NCBI RefSeq assembly: GCF_003112575.1
Contig: NZ_BEWC01000001.1
Location: 1,504,289-1,568,288, forward strand
Source of the DNA: Streptomyces ardesiacus
GTDB taxonomy: Bacteria; Actinomycetota; Actinomycetes; Streptomycetales; Streptomycetaceae
Direction: 5' to 3'
DNA length: 64,000 nt
The notes beneath the pieces were generated by a model. It worked only from the letters and a program-made list of their open reading frames with translations. It ran no database searches and was not told where the DNA came from. This document shows, piece by piece, positions 17,115 to 26,507 of the stretch (position 1 is its first letter; the number at the start of each line of letters is the position of its first letter). Made by a program: the position numbers and the translations under genes.

Positions 17115-17882
17115 GTGGGGAAACAGATCTGGAGAGCCGTCGTGGCTGGCGGTGCGGCGGCGGTGTTCACCGCCCTGGCCGCGGTGCCGGCCGAGGCGGC
17201 CGAGGGCGGGGTCTCGTTCACCCGCGTCCGGGTGAACGGCGGCAAGCCGATCGTTATCGGAGTGTCGAACGAGGTCGCGGTGCCCGCATCCTTCCGGATG
17301 GCGACCACACGCCAGTGGAAATGGCCGGCGGTATTCCTGTACCGCGGTGGTGCGGCGGGCGAGCGGCTGTGGCACGCCATCGAGACGAGCGACTGCATCA
17401 AGGCGGGCTCGGGAGTCTGCGACTTCAACGAGACGATGTACTTCGACCCCAGCGAGTGGGCGATGCGCAACAGCGAGGCCGGAGCCTGGAAGGTCGGGGC
17501 CGAGGTGTTCTTCAAGGGCGGTGGCGGTGACACCGACGACGAGGGCCTGACGGTCCACGTCAAGCGCAACTCCCACCTGACCGTCGACGCCTCGCCCGAA
17601 CCGGTGTCCAAGGGACGGACCATCACCGTCACCGGGAAGGTCACGCGCGCCAACTGGGAGACCAGGAAGTACGCCGCCTACGGAGGTCGCCTGATGAGCC
17701 TTCAGTTCAAGCCTGCCGGCACCGCCTCCTACACCACGGTGAAGAAGGTGTACGCGAACGGTTCGGGTGTTCTCCGGACGACCGTGAAGGCCTCCAAGAC
17801 GGGCATGTGGCGCTGGGTGTACTACGGCAATACCACCACCGGGCCTTCGACGTCGCCCGGGGACAACGTCGTGGTGAAGTGA
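17115..17882 (+). CDS. Secreted protein with Ig-like C-terminal domain, function unknown
   Basis: A 255-residue protein from GTG 17115, 10 bases after GGAGAG. Residues 1-28 are a Sec signal peptide ending AVPAEAAEG. Two modules follow. Residues about 30-150 contain a CIKAGSGVCDF cysteine pair. Residues about 155-255 have the alternating pattern of a bacterial Ig-like or cell-surface beta-sandwich repeat (SKGRTITVTGKVTRANWET, LQFKPAGTASYTTVKKVYAN, SPGDNVVVK). Similar small secreted proteins are common in Streptomyces, and their roles are not known to me. A hairpin terminator follows. Confidence 0.75.
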   Translation: MGKQIWRAVVAGGAAAVFTALAAVPAEAAEGGVSFTRVRVNGGKPIVIGVSNEVAVPASFRMATTRQWKWPAVFLYRGGAAGERLWHAIETSDCIKAGSGVCDFNETMYFDPSEWAMRNSEAGAWKVGAEVFFKGGGGDTDDEGLTVHVKRNSHLTVDASPEPVSKGRTITVTGKVTRANWETRKYAAYGGRLMSLQFKPAGTASYTTVKKVYANGSGVLRTTVKASKTGMWRWVYYGNTTTGPSTSPGDNVVVK

Positions 17883-17951
17883 TGTCCGCACTGCTGGTGC
17901 GGTTGCCGGCGGGCTGACGGGGGCAGAACCGGCGGCAACGGCTCCGACGGT

Positions 17952-17995
17952 CAAGGCGTCGCGTCCGCCACCATCCCGGCGGACCCGACGCCTTG
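17952..17995 (+). terminator. Terminator after the secreted protein gene
   Basis: 18-base arms (17952-17969 and 17978-17995) with one central mismatch and an 8-base loop. Confidence 0.75.
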
Positions 17996-18321
17996 CATCC
18001 CGCACGTCGCCCCCATGAAGCAGCGGCAACGCCTGGTCCTGTACGCACCCTGACCGACGTCCTCGCCCACAACCACCCCGAGGCAGCCACGAACAGCACC
18101 CCGGCCCCGCCGCGCACGAGTCGTCCGGGCGCTTCAGCCCATGCCGGAGCAGCCCGGGTCTGCGCTGCGGGTCTCCCAACCTGCGCAAGTGAGGCCCGGG
18201 GAGGCCCATCACGTGACAAGAACCGCCACAGGCAGGTGCGCGACCGGGGGGGGTGCCCCTATGTCATTGGTCAAGGGAAACGGGGGTGCGTCGGGTCGGT
18301 GAGCCGGGGCAGCATGGCGGG
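17996..18321. other. Gap with no supported gene
   Basis: Nothing here beyond a possible promoter for the truncated gene at 18322 (ATTGGTCAAGGGAA near 18263). Confidence 0.45.
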
Positions 18322-18577
18322 GTGGCTGATCTGCTGTGGGATGACGTGAAGTGCTTCTTCGACCCTGACTTGATGGGGTCGCTGCCGGACGTGCGTGTCC
18401 CGGATGCCTCGGTGGAGGACTGGCAGGCGCTCCTCGGTCTGGTCGCGGAGAAGGGCTGGAAGCGCCAGTACTCCGAGGGAGGAACAATGCTTCCGGTGCC
18501 CCGGGCGGAGGCCGTGCTGTCCCGCCCGGCGGATGCCCAGTGTCCGGACCTGCGGGTCTGGCCGGTTGGGGCCTTGA
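18322..18577 (+). pseudogene. 5' fragment of a small gene cut by an IS3 element
   Basis: From GTG 18322 the frame reads VADLLWDDVKCFFDPDLMGS, then VPDASVEDWQALLGLVAEKG, then YSEGGTMLPVPRAEAVLSRP. It then enters the IS3 terminal repeat, and the residues beyond about 84 are element sequence. Codon bias is good, so the gene was probably functional until insertion. The 3' part is not found on the other side of the element. I do not recognise the family, though an 80-110 residue Streptomyces protein of this kind is plausible. Confidence 0.6.
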
Positions 18578-18634
18578 CCCTTGATGTTGGACACACGAGA
18601 CACTGGATCCTGAGGATCTGAGAACGGACATCTC

Positions 18635-18940
18635 GTGGTCATGAAGAACTGTCCGCCGCAGTTCAAGGCGGACGCGGTCGCGTTGTACGAGTCGCGGCCC
18701 GAGGCGACGATCAGGCAGGTCGCCGCCGATCTGGGGATCAACCCGGAGACCCTGCGGTACTGGGTTCGGGCGGCTGGTGTGAGCCGGCCCCGGGGCCGGC
18801 GGGCAGAGACGCCGACCGAGCCGCCGACACCGCTGGAGGCCGAGAACGCCGCTTTGCGCAAGAAGGTCCGCGAGTTGGAGGAGGAACGCGAGATCCTGCG
18901 GAAGGCGGCGAAGTATTTCGCCGGGGAGACGCGCTGGTGA
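18635..18940 (+). CDS. IS3 OrfA (HTH/leucine-zipper transposase subunit)
   Basis: A 101-residue protein with the IS3 OrfA helix-turn-helix (PEATIRQVAADLGINPETLR) and a C-terminal coiled coil (ENAALRKKVRELEEEREILR) for oligomerisation. It overlaps OrfB by four bases (GTGA), the usual arrangement for a programmed -1 frameshift or coupled translation. Confidence 0.9.
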   Translation: MVMKNCPPQFKADAVALYESRPEATIRQVAADLGINPETLRYWVRAAGVSRPRGRRAETPTEPPTPLEAENAALRKKVRELEEEREILRKAAKYFAGETRW

Positions 18941-19839
18941 ACCGCTTCCAGTTCGTCGCCGACCATCAGCGCCGCCACGGCGTGAAGCGGCTGTGCACCA
19001 TCCTCGGAATCGCCCGCTCCAGCTACTACTACTGGCGCCGGACGGCCGCGGACCGGGCCGCCCGGCAGGCGGCCGACGCCCGTCTGGCCGTCCGGATACG
19101 GGCGGTCCACCTCGAGTCGGACGGTACTTACGGAGTCCCGAGGATCACCGCTGAGCTCCGGGAGACCGGCGATGAGGCGGTCAACCACAAGCGTGTCGCT
19201 CGGATCATGCGGGCGTCCGGGCTCGAGGGAGTCCGGTTGCGCCGCCGGCACCGCACCACCGTCCCCGACCCGGCCGCGGCCAAGGCGCCCGGCCTGATCG
19301 GCCGCGACTTCACCGCAGCAGAACCGAGCAAGAAGTACGTCGGCGACATCACCTACCTGCCCCTCGACGGCGGGAAGTTCTGCTACCTCGCCACCGTCAT
19401 CGAGCTCGCCTCACGCCGTCTGGCCGGCTGAGCGATCGCCGACCACATGCGCGCGGACCTCGTCACCGACGCCCTGGCCGCGGCGAGCCGCACCCGTGGC
19501 AGCCTCGCCGGATCGATCATGCACACCGACCACGGAGCCCCGTACACCAGCAGAGCATTCGCCCAAGCCTGCAGGTCAGCAGAGGTTCGGCGAAGCATGA
19601 GCGCGATCGGCAGCTCGGCCGACAACGCACTCGCCGAGTCCTTCAACGCGACCTTCAAACGCGAGACCCTGCAAGGACGGAAGAGCTGGCCAGGCGAGTG
19701 CGAGGCCCGACTCGACGCCTTCCGATGGCTCCACCGCTACAACACCCGCCGCCGACACTCCCGCCTCGGGCAACGATCACCGATCGCCTTCGAGGACGCC
19801 TTCCAACTCGCACCAACTACGCTGGCACAAGCCGCGTAA
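18937..19839 (+). pseudogene. IS3 OrfB transposase with an in-frame stop
   Basis: The DDE integrase core is complete in sequence: YVGDITYLP (first Asp), HTDHGAPYTS (second Asp) and NALAESFNATFKRE (Glu). The usual Trp codon in ASRRLAGW-AIADHMRAD is TGA at 19429-19431, splitting the 300-residue protein into 164 and about 135 residues. Nothing else is damaged, so this is a recent nonsense change. Confidence 0.85.
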
Positions 19840-19870
19840 CCCGTGTCCAGGATTCGGAGTCAAGGCCCCC

Positions 19871-20204
19871 GGAGCCCTCAGCCCGCATCGGTACATCAAG
19901 AAGCGCTCTGGAAACTGCCCCGACGTCGGCCGACACCGTCGCGTCCGGTCCGGCGTCGGGACGCTGCCGTCGGCCGGTGCGGCTGCAATGTCCCTGCCGT
20001 CCGGGCGAGGCTGACGACCCCGTCATGCCCGATCCCCAAGGCTGCGGGTGCCCGAGCCCGGGGAGTGCTGCGTACGGCTCCGCGCGAGCGACGACGGTCC
20101 CGACGCCCCGGCGGCCCAGGACCTCTGACGTCCCGCCCGGGGGCCGCCCGGGGTGGGACTCCTCACGCCGGTGTCGCGCCACCACCGGGACGTGGCCGCC
20201 CTCG
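19871..20204. other. Gap with nothing recognised
   Basis: No supported coding sequence between the IS3 right end and the aminopeptidase terminator. Confidence 0.45.
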
Positions 20205-20236
20205 CCGGCCTGCCCTGCCCGGGCGGGGCAGGCCGG
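20205..20236 (-). terminator. Terminator downstream of the aminopeptidase gene
   Basis: CCGGCCTGCCC (20205-20215) pairs with its complement at 20225-20236, about 70 bases past the aminopeptidase stop on the minus strand. Confidence 0.6.
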
Positions 20237-20307
20237 GGCTCCCGGGTTCGGTCGCCGACCGGGCTCGGTGAGCCTCCCGAGGGGAGCACGGCGCCCCCGG
20301 CGGGGCG

Positions 20308-21756
20308 TCAGCGCATCCAGTTCTCCAGGCCCGTGGCGTCCAGCGGCAAGGCGTCGGAGAGGACGTCGGCGCCCTCGGGGGTGACCAGGACGTCGTCCTC
20401 GATGCGGACGCCGATGCCCCGCAGCTCCGGGGGAACGGCGAGGTCGTGGGAGTGGAAGTAGAGGCCCGGCTCCACGGTGAGCACCATGCCGGGTGCCAGG
20501 GGGGCGCCCTGGTAGGCCTCGTAGCTGGAGCGGGCGCAGTCGTGGACGTCCAGGCCGAGGTGGTGGCCGACCCCGCAGACCAGCCAGCGCCGGTGGTGCT
20601 GGCCCTCGGGGGAGAGCGCCTCGTCGACGGAGACCGGCAGCAGGCCCCAGTCGTGCAGGCCGTGCGCGATCACGTCCATGGCCGCGGTGTGGAAGTCGGC
20701 GAAGTCCCGGCCCGGGCGCACCGCCGCCAGACCCGCCCGGTGCGCCCTCTCCACCAGGTCGTGCACCTGGCGCTGGGCGGGGCTGAACCGGCCGGTGGCC
20801 GGGAAGGTGCGGGTGACGTCGGCGGTGTAGTAACTGTGGGTCTCGACGCCCATGTCGAGCAGCACCGCCTCCTCCTCGCCCACCGGGCCGTCGCAGCGCA
20901 CCCAGTGCAGGGTCGCGGCATGCCGGCCGCTGCCGACGATGCTCGCGTATCCGGGGCCGTTGCCGTACGTACGGGCGTAGCGGTCGAAGGTTCCCTGGAG
21001 CCACCGCTCGCCGCCCCCGGCGACGGCGGTCGGGAACTCGCGAACCACGGCGGCGAAGCCCTCCACCGTGCAGTCCACCGCGGCCCTGAGCTGGGCGATC
21101 TCCCAGTCGTCCTTGATCATCCGCAGCTCGGCCAGTGTCCGGGCCACCTGGGCGTCCCGGTTGCCCTCGGCAAGGGCGGGGTCCAGGTCCTCCAGCGGGC
21201 GGACCTCCAGGCCGTGGCCGAGGGCCCGCGCCCAGTCCCGCGGACCGGGGGCGGCGCCGACCCAGAGTTCGCCGTACTGCGCGTCGGCGAAGAAGCCGGG
21301 GTCGCCGGGCTGGGCGGGCCTGGGGAGGTAGAGCACGCTGCGCGGGTCTTTGGCGGCGCGGGTGTCCATGACGAGGACGGCGTTCTCCACCGGGCATCCG
21401 GTCAGCCAGTAGAAGTCGCTGTCCGGACGGAAGTCGTAGAAGGTGTCGTTGCTGCGCACGCTCGCCCGTCCGGAGGCCACCGCGATGGTCCGCCCGGGCA
21501 GCTCGGCGGCGAGCCGGGCCCGGTGCTCCGCCGCGGCCTTCGCGGCGCCCGGCACCACCTGCGCGGTGCGGTCCGGGGTGCCCCAGCCCTGCCCCATGTA
21601 CGCGACGAACGCGGGCATGGCCGCCAGTCGCGGCATCCGCGGGTCCGGCTCCTCGGCCACCGGCCCGGAAGCGGGCCCGGCGGGTGCGGCGGGCCTCTCC
21701 GCCGAGTCGCCCGGCGTCGGCGTCGGCGTCCGGAGGGTCTGCTCGGTGTCGGTCAT
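20308..21756 (-). CDS. pepP: Xaa-Pro aminopeptidase (aminopeptidase P)
   Basis: A 482-residue M24 metallopeptidase that removes an N-terminal residue before proline. The ATG at 21756 follows AAAGGACGA. After a Pro-rich N-terminus comes the aminopeptidase P N-terminal domain (about 70-200). The pita-bread catalytic domain follows with all five metal ligands: Asp301 (LLDMG), Asp313 (TADVTR), His398 (GVGHHLG), Glu429 (TVEPGLYF) and Glu453 (RIEDDVLVT). The length is normal for Streptomyces PepP. It is a stand-alone gene now flanked by IS3 and IS110 elements, and nothing in it appears broken. Confidence 0.93.
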   Translation of the reverse strand: MTDTEQTLRTPTPTPGDSAERPAAPAGPASGPVAEEPDPRMPRLAAMPAFVAYMGQGWGTPDRTAQVVPGAAKAAAEHRARLAAELPGRTIAVASGRASVRSNDTFYDFRPDSDFYWLTGCPVENAVLVMDTRAAKDPRSVLYLPRPAQPGDPGFFADAQYGELWVGAAPGPRDWARALGHGLEVRPLEDLDPALAEGNRDAQVARTLAELRMIKDDWEIAQLRAAVDCTVEGFAAVVREFPTAVAGGGERWLQGTFDRYARTYGNGPGYASIVGSGRHAATLHWVRCDGPVGEEEAVLLDMGVETHSYYTADVTRTFPATGRFSPAQRQVHDLVERAHRAGLAAVRPGRDFADFHTAAMDVIAHGLHDWGLLPVSVDEALSPEGQHHRRWLVCGVGHHLGLDVHDCARSSYEAYQGAPLAPGMVLTVEPGLYFHSHDLAVPPELRGIGVRIEDDVLVTPEGADVLSDALPLDATGLENWMR

Positions 21757-21829
21757 GAGATCGTCCTTTCCTCGGTCCGCGCGCGTGCCGCGCGCTGTGC
21801 AGGGGCGGGTGGCCGGGCCGGTGCCCGGC

Positions 21830-23360
21830 CGGCGGGGTGCCCTTATGGGTTTGGTCAAGCTGAAGGGGCGGGTTGGGGCTCGTAAAAGGTGCCGTCGCGG
21901 AGCACCGCGAAGAGCACGTCGGCTCGTCGTCTTGCGAGGCAGAGGAGAGCTTGGGTGTGGTGCTTGCCCTGGCTGATCTTCTTGTCGTAGTAGGCCCTGG
22001 AGACCGGGTCGGCCAGGGCCGCGAACGCGGAGAGGAAGAGAGCCCGTTCGAGCTGCTTGTTTCCTTTCCGGGATGGTTGCTCGCCACGGATTGACGAGCC
22101 CGAGCTGCGGGTTGCTGGGGCAAGGCCGGCGTATGCGGCAAGGTGTGCCGCGGACGGAAACCAACGGCCGTCGCCGACATCGATGAGGATCCTGGCTCCG
22201 GTCCTGACGCCGATCCCCGGCATGGACGTCAGGACCTTGCAAAGAGGGTGGTTCTTCTCCAGCAGTTCCTCGATCCGTGCGGCGAGGAGTTTCCGCTGGT
22301 CAAGCACTGCCTGGAGTGAGCTGGCAAGGCTGGGGGCGATCAGTGCTGCCGCGTCCGTGCCCGGAACGACTACGGTCTGCTCGTCCAGCTCGGTGAAGAT
22401 GTCATCGACGAGACGCTCGGCCATCCGCGGTGCCTTCGGACGGGTCGGCGTCACGAGCCGACGCCGCCCGGCCTTGCGTATCTGGGCGGGGGACCCGAAC
22501 TGGTCGAGGAGCTTGAGCACGGCCGGGTGCTGCACTCGCGGCCCAAAGACGCGTTCCAGCGACGGATGGATCTGCGTCAGCAGGCCGCGCAGGCGGTTGC
22601 TGATGCGGGCGGCGTCGCCGGTCAGATCTTCGTCGAAGCGGACGATCATCTCCAGCTCGGCGATGGTTTCGTCCTCAAGATCGACCGATCGGAGCGTGTG
22701 CGGCATGACGCGGGCGGCATCGGCGATGACGAACGCGTCGCGGGCATCGGTCTTGGCCTCGCCCGGATAGAGATCAGCGATCCGCCGCATCGTCAGACCG
22801 GGCAGATGGGCGACCGGGCATCCCATGTCCCGGGCCATCGCCAGAGGCAGGGCTCCGATGGAGGCCGGCTGGTCAACCACGACCAGCACCGTTCCGTGCT
22901 TGGTCTGCAGTTTCCCGAAGACCTCGCGGAGCTTGGGCTCGCTGTTGGGCAGCCGCTTGTCGAAGGACTTCTTCCCGGCCGGGGTGACGGCGGTGGCGTG
23001 GTGTTCGCCCTTGCCGACGTCGAGGCCGAGGAAGGCGCCGGTGCCACTGACGTCGATCACGCTCGTCCTCCGGTCGTCCTCGCCCGGCCGTCCCACGGCA
23101 CCGATCGCCACATCCACATTACGAAGAGCCTCCCGACCCACGAAGAAGCCGGTGGTCATGCCCCTAATCTGCGGTCTGTCGATGCCTCCGGAGCCGGTGA
23201 CACCACTCCCCGAGCCATCAACTCGACAGGGGGAGAAAGTCATGCCAACTCCGAAGGCCGGGCGACCCCGTTGCGGGGCCAACGAGACGGTAATGGGGGG
23301 GCCGACCGTGCCGTCGTTCCAGACAGCACGCCGGGCGGCTTCGTGGTGGTGGCCGTAACC
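21830..23360 (-). mobile_element. IS110-family element (bounds approximate)
   Basis: A complete IS110-type recombinase gene with about 300 bases of non-coding DNA upstream of it. IS110 elements lack terminal inverted repeats, so ends cannot be fixed by eye. The coding strand is minus, so the element's 5' non-coding end is 23061-23360. Confidence 0.6.
21855..23060 (-). CDS. IS110-family DEDD transposase
   Basis: A 401-residue protein. The N-terminal RuvC-like DEDD domain begins FLGLDVGKGEHHATAV and ends with AKTDARDAFVIADAAR. The C-terminal domain has the conserved LTSMPGIGVRTGARILIDVG and YAGLAPATRSSGSSIRGE, including the serine-containing region used in strand exchange. GTG 23060 gives the standard 400-residue length, and an in-frame ATG at 23159 would add an atypical leader. 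It appears intact. Recent work shows IS110 recombinases are guided by an RNA from the element's non-coding end. Confidence 0.9.
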   Translation of the reverse strand: MIDVSGTGAFLGLDVGKGEHHATAVTPAGKKSFDKRLPNSEPKLREVFGKLQTKHGTVLVVVDQPASIGALPLAMARDMGCPVAHLPGLTMRRIADLYPGEAKTDARDAFVIADAARVMPHTLRSVDLEDETIAELEMIVRFDEDLTGDAARISNRLRGLLTQIHPSLERVFGPRVQHPAVLKLLDQFGSPAQIRKAGRRRLVTPTRPKAPRMAERLVDDIFTELDEQTVVVPGTDAAALIAPSLASSLQAVLDQRKLLAARIEELLEKNHPLCKVLTSMPGIGVRTGARILIDVGDGRWFPSAAHLAAYAGLAPATRSSGSSIRGEQPSRKGNKQLERALFLSAFAALADPVSRAYYDKKISQGKHHTQALLCLARRRADVLFAVLRDGTFYEPQPAPSA

Positions 23361-23362
23361 GC
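23061..23362 (-). ncRNA. Candidate guide (bridge) RNA region of the IS110 element
   Basis: No open frame with a start fits here, and in IS110-group elements the bridge RNA is encoded upstream of the recombinase gene. A tight hairpin CCCCG-TTG-CGGGG (23266-23278) lies inside GGCC-flanked sequence, with further short pairings around it. The RNA itself is inferred from family knowledge and is not demonstrated. Confidence 0.35.
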
Positions 23363-24307
23363 TCACGGTTCGGTTCGGCCGGCGGACTGCCCCGGAAGCG
23401 GTGAGCGCACCGAGGCGCGCACGGCTCCCGCGCTGGCGGCCACGACCAGGAGGATCGCCAGCGTCTCCCTCGCGCCGAGATCCTGCCCCAGGACGAGACG
23501 GCCGGCCAGCGCGGCCACCGCGGGGGCCAGGCTCATCAGCACGGCGAACGTACCGGCGGGCAGCCGCCTGAGCGACATCAGCTCCAGGGTGTAGGGCAGG
23601 ACCGACGACAGCAGGGCGACGGCGGCTCCCAGCGCCAGAGCGACCGGGTTCAGCAGGGCGCTGCCGGCTCCGACCGTGCCCGCGGGCAGGCTGAGCAGGG
23701 CTCCCACCGCCATCGCGAGGGCCAGACCGTCGGCCTTCGGGAACCGGCTTCCGGCCCGGGAGGCGAGCAGGATATATGCCGCCCACATCGCCCCCGCGCC
23801 GAGAGCGAAGGCCGCGCCGGCGAGGTCGCCGCCACCGGCGTCGCCCCGGCCCAGCAGGACGACGCCCGCCAGGGCCAGCGCGGCCCACAGCCAACTGCTC
23901 GCGCGACGCGCGGCGACGACCGAGAGGACCAGCGGGCCGAGCACCTCCAGGGTGACCGCCGTGCCCAGCGGGATCCGGGCGAGCGCCTGGTAGAACAGCA
24001 GGTTCATGCCGCCCAGGGCCACGCCGAAGGCGACGACGACGGCCCAGTCCCCCCGCCGGTGTCCGCGCAGCGCCGGCCGGCACAGGGCCAGCAGCACCAT
24101 GGCCGAGACGGTGAGCCTGAGCGTCACCACTCCCGGGGCGCCTACCCGGTCGAACAGCAGGTTCGCCACCGCGGAACCGAACTGCTGGCTGAAGATCCCG
24201 CCCACCACCAGGGCGACCGCGCCCACCTGCCCGCGACCGGGCGAGGAGGCGGCCGCGGGGCGCGGCACGGCGGGAGCCGGGGGATCGGAGAGGCGCACAT
24301 CGGGCAT
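23363..24307 (-). CDS. EamA/RhtA-type drug-metabolite transporter
   Basis: A 314-residue membrane protein with ten hydrophobic helices in two EamA halves. The first half includes GGMNLLFYQALARIPLGTAV and the second SVLPYTLELMSLRRLPAGTF, the usual RhtA signatures. Such proteins export amino acids such as threonine or homoserine, or other small metabolites. The ATG at 24307 is the first good start; upstream frames are non-coding. It is divergent from a LysR gene 70 bases away that very likely controls it. Confidence 0.88.
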   Translation of the reverse strand: MPDVRLSDPPAPAVPRPAAASSPGRGQVGAVALVVGGIFSQQFGSAVANLLFDRVGAPGVVTLRLTVSAMVLLALCRPALRGHRRGDWAVVVAFGVALGGMNLLFYQALARIPLGTAVTLEVLGPLVLSVVAARRASSWLWAALALAGVVLLGRGDAGGGDLAGAAFALGAGAMWAAYILLASRAGSRFPKADGLALAMAVGALLSLPAGTVGAGSALLNPVALALGAAVALLSSVLPYTLELMSLRRLPAGTFAVLMSLAPAVAALAGRLVLGQDLGARETLAILLVVAASAGAVRASVRSPLPGQSAGRTEP

Positions 24308-24338
24308 GACGACGACGCTACGAGCCCGTCCCCGCACC

Positions 24339-24374
24339 TGTGAAATGCCGATTCGCGTGCGGTTATGCTTCACA
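24339..24374. promoter_or_regulatory. LysR-type operator between transporter and regulator
   Basis: TGTGAA (24339-24344) and TTCACA (24369-24374) form an inverted repeat across the 70-base divergent gap, with the second arm 3 bases before the LysR start. Confidence 0.5.
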
Positions 24375-24377
24375 AAC

Positions 24378-25247
24378 ATGACCATGGAGCTGCGGCATCT
24401 GCGGACCTTCCTCGCCATCGCGGAGGAGGGCGGCATCACGCGTGCCGCCGACCGCCTGCACACCAGCCAGCCGGCCGTCTCCCGGACGCTGCGCCGGCTC
24501 GAACAGCACCTGGGCGTCCGGCTGGTGGACCGCTCCACCCATCACCTGCACCTCACCGACGCCGGCCTGGCCTTCCGGCCCCGGGCCGAGGCCGCCGTCG
24601 CAGCCGCCGACACCGCGTTCGACCCCCACCGTATGAGGGCCAGACCGCTGCGCCTCGGGCACGCGTGGTCCGCCCTCGGCGACCACACCGCCCTCCTCCT
24701 GCGCCGCTGGAACGGAGCCCACCCCGACACCCCGCTGCAACTGCTGCGCGTCGACGACCGCGCCGCCGGCCTCACCCACGGCAAGGTCGACGCCGCCGTG
24801 CTGCGCGGCAGGGTCACCGCCCCCCGACTGCGGAGCGTCGTCCTGCTGACCGAGCCCCGCGTGGCCGCCGTACCCGCCGCCGGCCCTCTGGCACGGCACC
24901 CGTACCTGACGCTGGCCGATCTCAGCGACCAGGTCATCGCCGTCAACACCGTCTCGGGCACCACCACCCTGGCACTGTGGCCCGCCGCGGTCCGCCCCGT
25001 CGAGAGCCTGACCGTGGCCAACACCGACGACTGGCTCGCCACGATCGCCGCCGGACGCGCCGTGGGAGTGACCACCACCGCCACCGCCGGCATCCACCCC
25101 TATCCCGGCATCACCTACCGCCCCCTCACCGACGCGGCTGACGTGCCCGTCCTGCTCGCCTGGAACGATCCTCCCGATCACCCCTCCATCCCCGACCTCG
25201 CCGCACTCGCCGGGGAGATCACCCGCGAGGCCCGGCGGGAAGGGTGA
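24378..25247 (+). CDS. LysR-family transcriptional regulator
   Basis: A 289-residue protein. The N-terminal winged HTH is clear (ITRAADRLHTSQPAVSRTLR, residues about 20-40) and is followed by a linker helix and a periplasmic-binding-like effector domain. The ATG at 24378 is chosen; the ATG at 24384 is two codons further in. It is divergent from the EamA exporter gene. LysR proteins typically activate the divergent gene and repress themselves through operators such as the TGTGAA/TTCACA pair. Confidence 0.88.
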   Translation: MTMELRHLRTFLAIAEEGGITRAADRLHTSQPAVSRTLRRLEQHLGVRLVDRSTHHLHLTDAGLAFRPRAEAAVAAADTAFDPHRMRARPLRLGHAWSALGDHTALLLRRWNGAHPDTPLQLLRVDDRAAGLTHGKVDAAVLRGRVTAPRLRSVVLLTEPRVAAVPAAGPLARHPYLTLADLSDQVIAVNTVSGTTTLALWPAAVRPVESLTVANTDDWLATIAAGRAVGVTTTATAGIHPYPGITYRPLTDAADVPVLLAWNDPPDHPSIPDLAALAGEITREARREG

Positions 25248-25305
25248 GCGGCCCTAGGCGCGCTTGACCGGCGCGTCACCGCCGACTACCCCCTGAAGCC
25301 CCGAC

Positions 25306-25920
25306 GGTGAGGAACAGGCGCCGGACGCGGCTGGGCTGATCGCCCGGGCAGGACTGCTGCCCGACCTCGTCCACACCTCCGTCCTGCGCCGGTCCATCCC
25401 CACCGCTGAGACCGTGCTCGACCGCCTGGGGCGCTTCTGGATACCGGTGCAGCGCACCTGGCGACTCAACGAACGCCAGTACGGGGCGCTGACCGGCCGG
25501 AGCAAGCGCCGCACGCGGATCGAGGCCGGCCCGGAGCTGTACGAACAGTGGCGTCGCTCCCTGCACGGCTGCCCGTCGCCGCTGCCCGAGGACCGGCTGG
25601 CCCTGCTGCGCGCGGACCCTCGCTACGCCTCCCTGCCGGGCGAGGGCGTGCCGGCGGTGGAGACGTTCGCCGTCGTGATCGCCCGCGTCCTTCCGTACTG
25701 GAGCGACCTGCTGGCACCGCCCTCACTCGCGGTGCCACCGTGCTGCTAGCCGCACACGGCAACTTTCCTGCGCGCCCTCGTCGCCCTGCTCAGCCACCTC
25801 GACGAACCCGGCATCCACGACCTGAACATCCCCCCGGCCGAACCCCTCATCCACACCGTCACCTCCGATCTGCGGCCACCCCCCGCCGGCGGCAGACACC
25901 TCGCCCGGCCGGGCACGTGC
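25306..25920 (+). pseudogene. gpmA: 2,3-BPG-dependent phosphoglycerate mutase relic
   Basis: The plus strand encodes most of a phosphoglycerate mutase. GLIARAGLLPDLVHTSVLRR, IPVQRTWRLNERQYGAL and VETFAVVIARVLPYW are in one frame. TVLLAAHGNF with the catalytic-His motif follows in a second frame, and ALVALLSHLDEPGIHDLNIP in a third. The N-terminal strand with RHG is missing. There are at least two frameshifts, so it is inactive. Confidence 0.85.
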
Positions 25921-25985
25921 TGCCGCACGGGCGGTCGCGGCCGAGGGCCACCACTGACAACACCGACGGAAAGGACGCGCCGACC

Positions 25986-26507
25986 ATGCTGCGCATCTCC
26001 CGCCTGCACGCCGTCGAGATCCTCGACTCCCGCGCCCGCCCCGCCCTCGCCGTCATCCTGGAGACCACCGCCGGACTGCGTGTCGCGCCGGAGTGTCCTC
26101 CGGAGCCTCCACCGGCACCCGGGGAGCCGTCGAACTGCGCGACGCCGACCCCGACCGGTACGGCGACCGGGACGTCACCCGGGCCGTCGCCCATGTCAAC
26201 GGCGAGATCGCCGACACGCTGAACCGGCCGCTTCTACACCACCTTCGCGAGGTGGACGCCGAACTGATCCGCCTCGACGGCACAGCCACCAAGTCCCGCC
26301 TGGCAGCGAACGCCGTCATCGGCGTCTCACTTGCCGCCGCCCGCGCCCAGGCCGCCTCGGCCGGTCAGGAGCCGTGGCAGTACCTGGCCGAGACCGCCGA
26401 AGTACCGCCGCTGCTCCCCGTTCCGCACTTCAACGTCGTCAACGGCGGCGCGCATGCCGCCAACCCTCTCGACTTCCAGGAGTTCATACTCGCCTCCCAA
26501 GCTCAGA
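25986..26507 (+). pseudogene. eno: Enolase 5' fragment
   Basis: ATG 25986 begins MLRISRLHAVEILDSRARP, the enolase N-terminus. After a frameshift near 26090 it continues SGASTGTRGAVELRDADPDR, then ANAVIGVSLAAARAQAAS and FNVVNGGAHAANPLDFQEFI. Homology stops abruptly at 26507, before the catalytic barrel residues. It directly follows the mutase relic, so an entire lower-glycolysis gene pair decayed here. Confidence 0.88.

Larger units (their letters stand above)
18568..19870 (+). mobile_element. IS3-family insertion sequence
   Basis: About 1.3 kb bounded by imperfect inverted repeats. The left end (from 18568) begins GGGCCTTGAC and contains TTGGACAC. The right end (19843-19870), read in complement, begins GGGGCCTTGAC and contains CTGGACAC. 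It contains an OrfA/OrfB pair. No clear target duplication is visible. Confidence 0.75.

Noticed and set aside
21840..21875. Possible promoter or IS110 end resembling sequence near 18263
   Set aside because: The shared TTGGTCAAG stretch is too short to support a common element or promoter class.
21855..24083. 742-codon fusion of transposase and upstream protein
   Set aside because: The extra N-terminal part is antisense to the EamA gene and IS leader; the transposase has its normal length from 23060.
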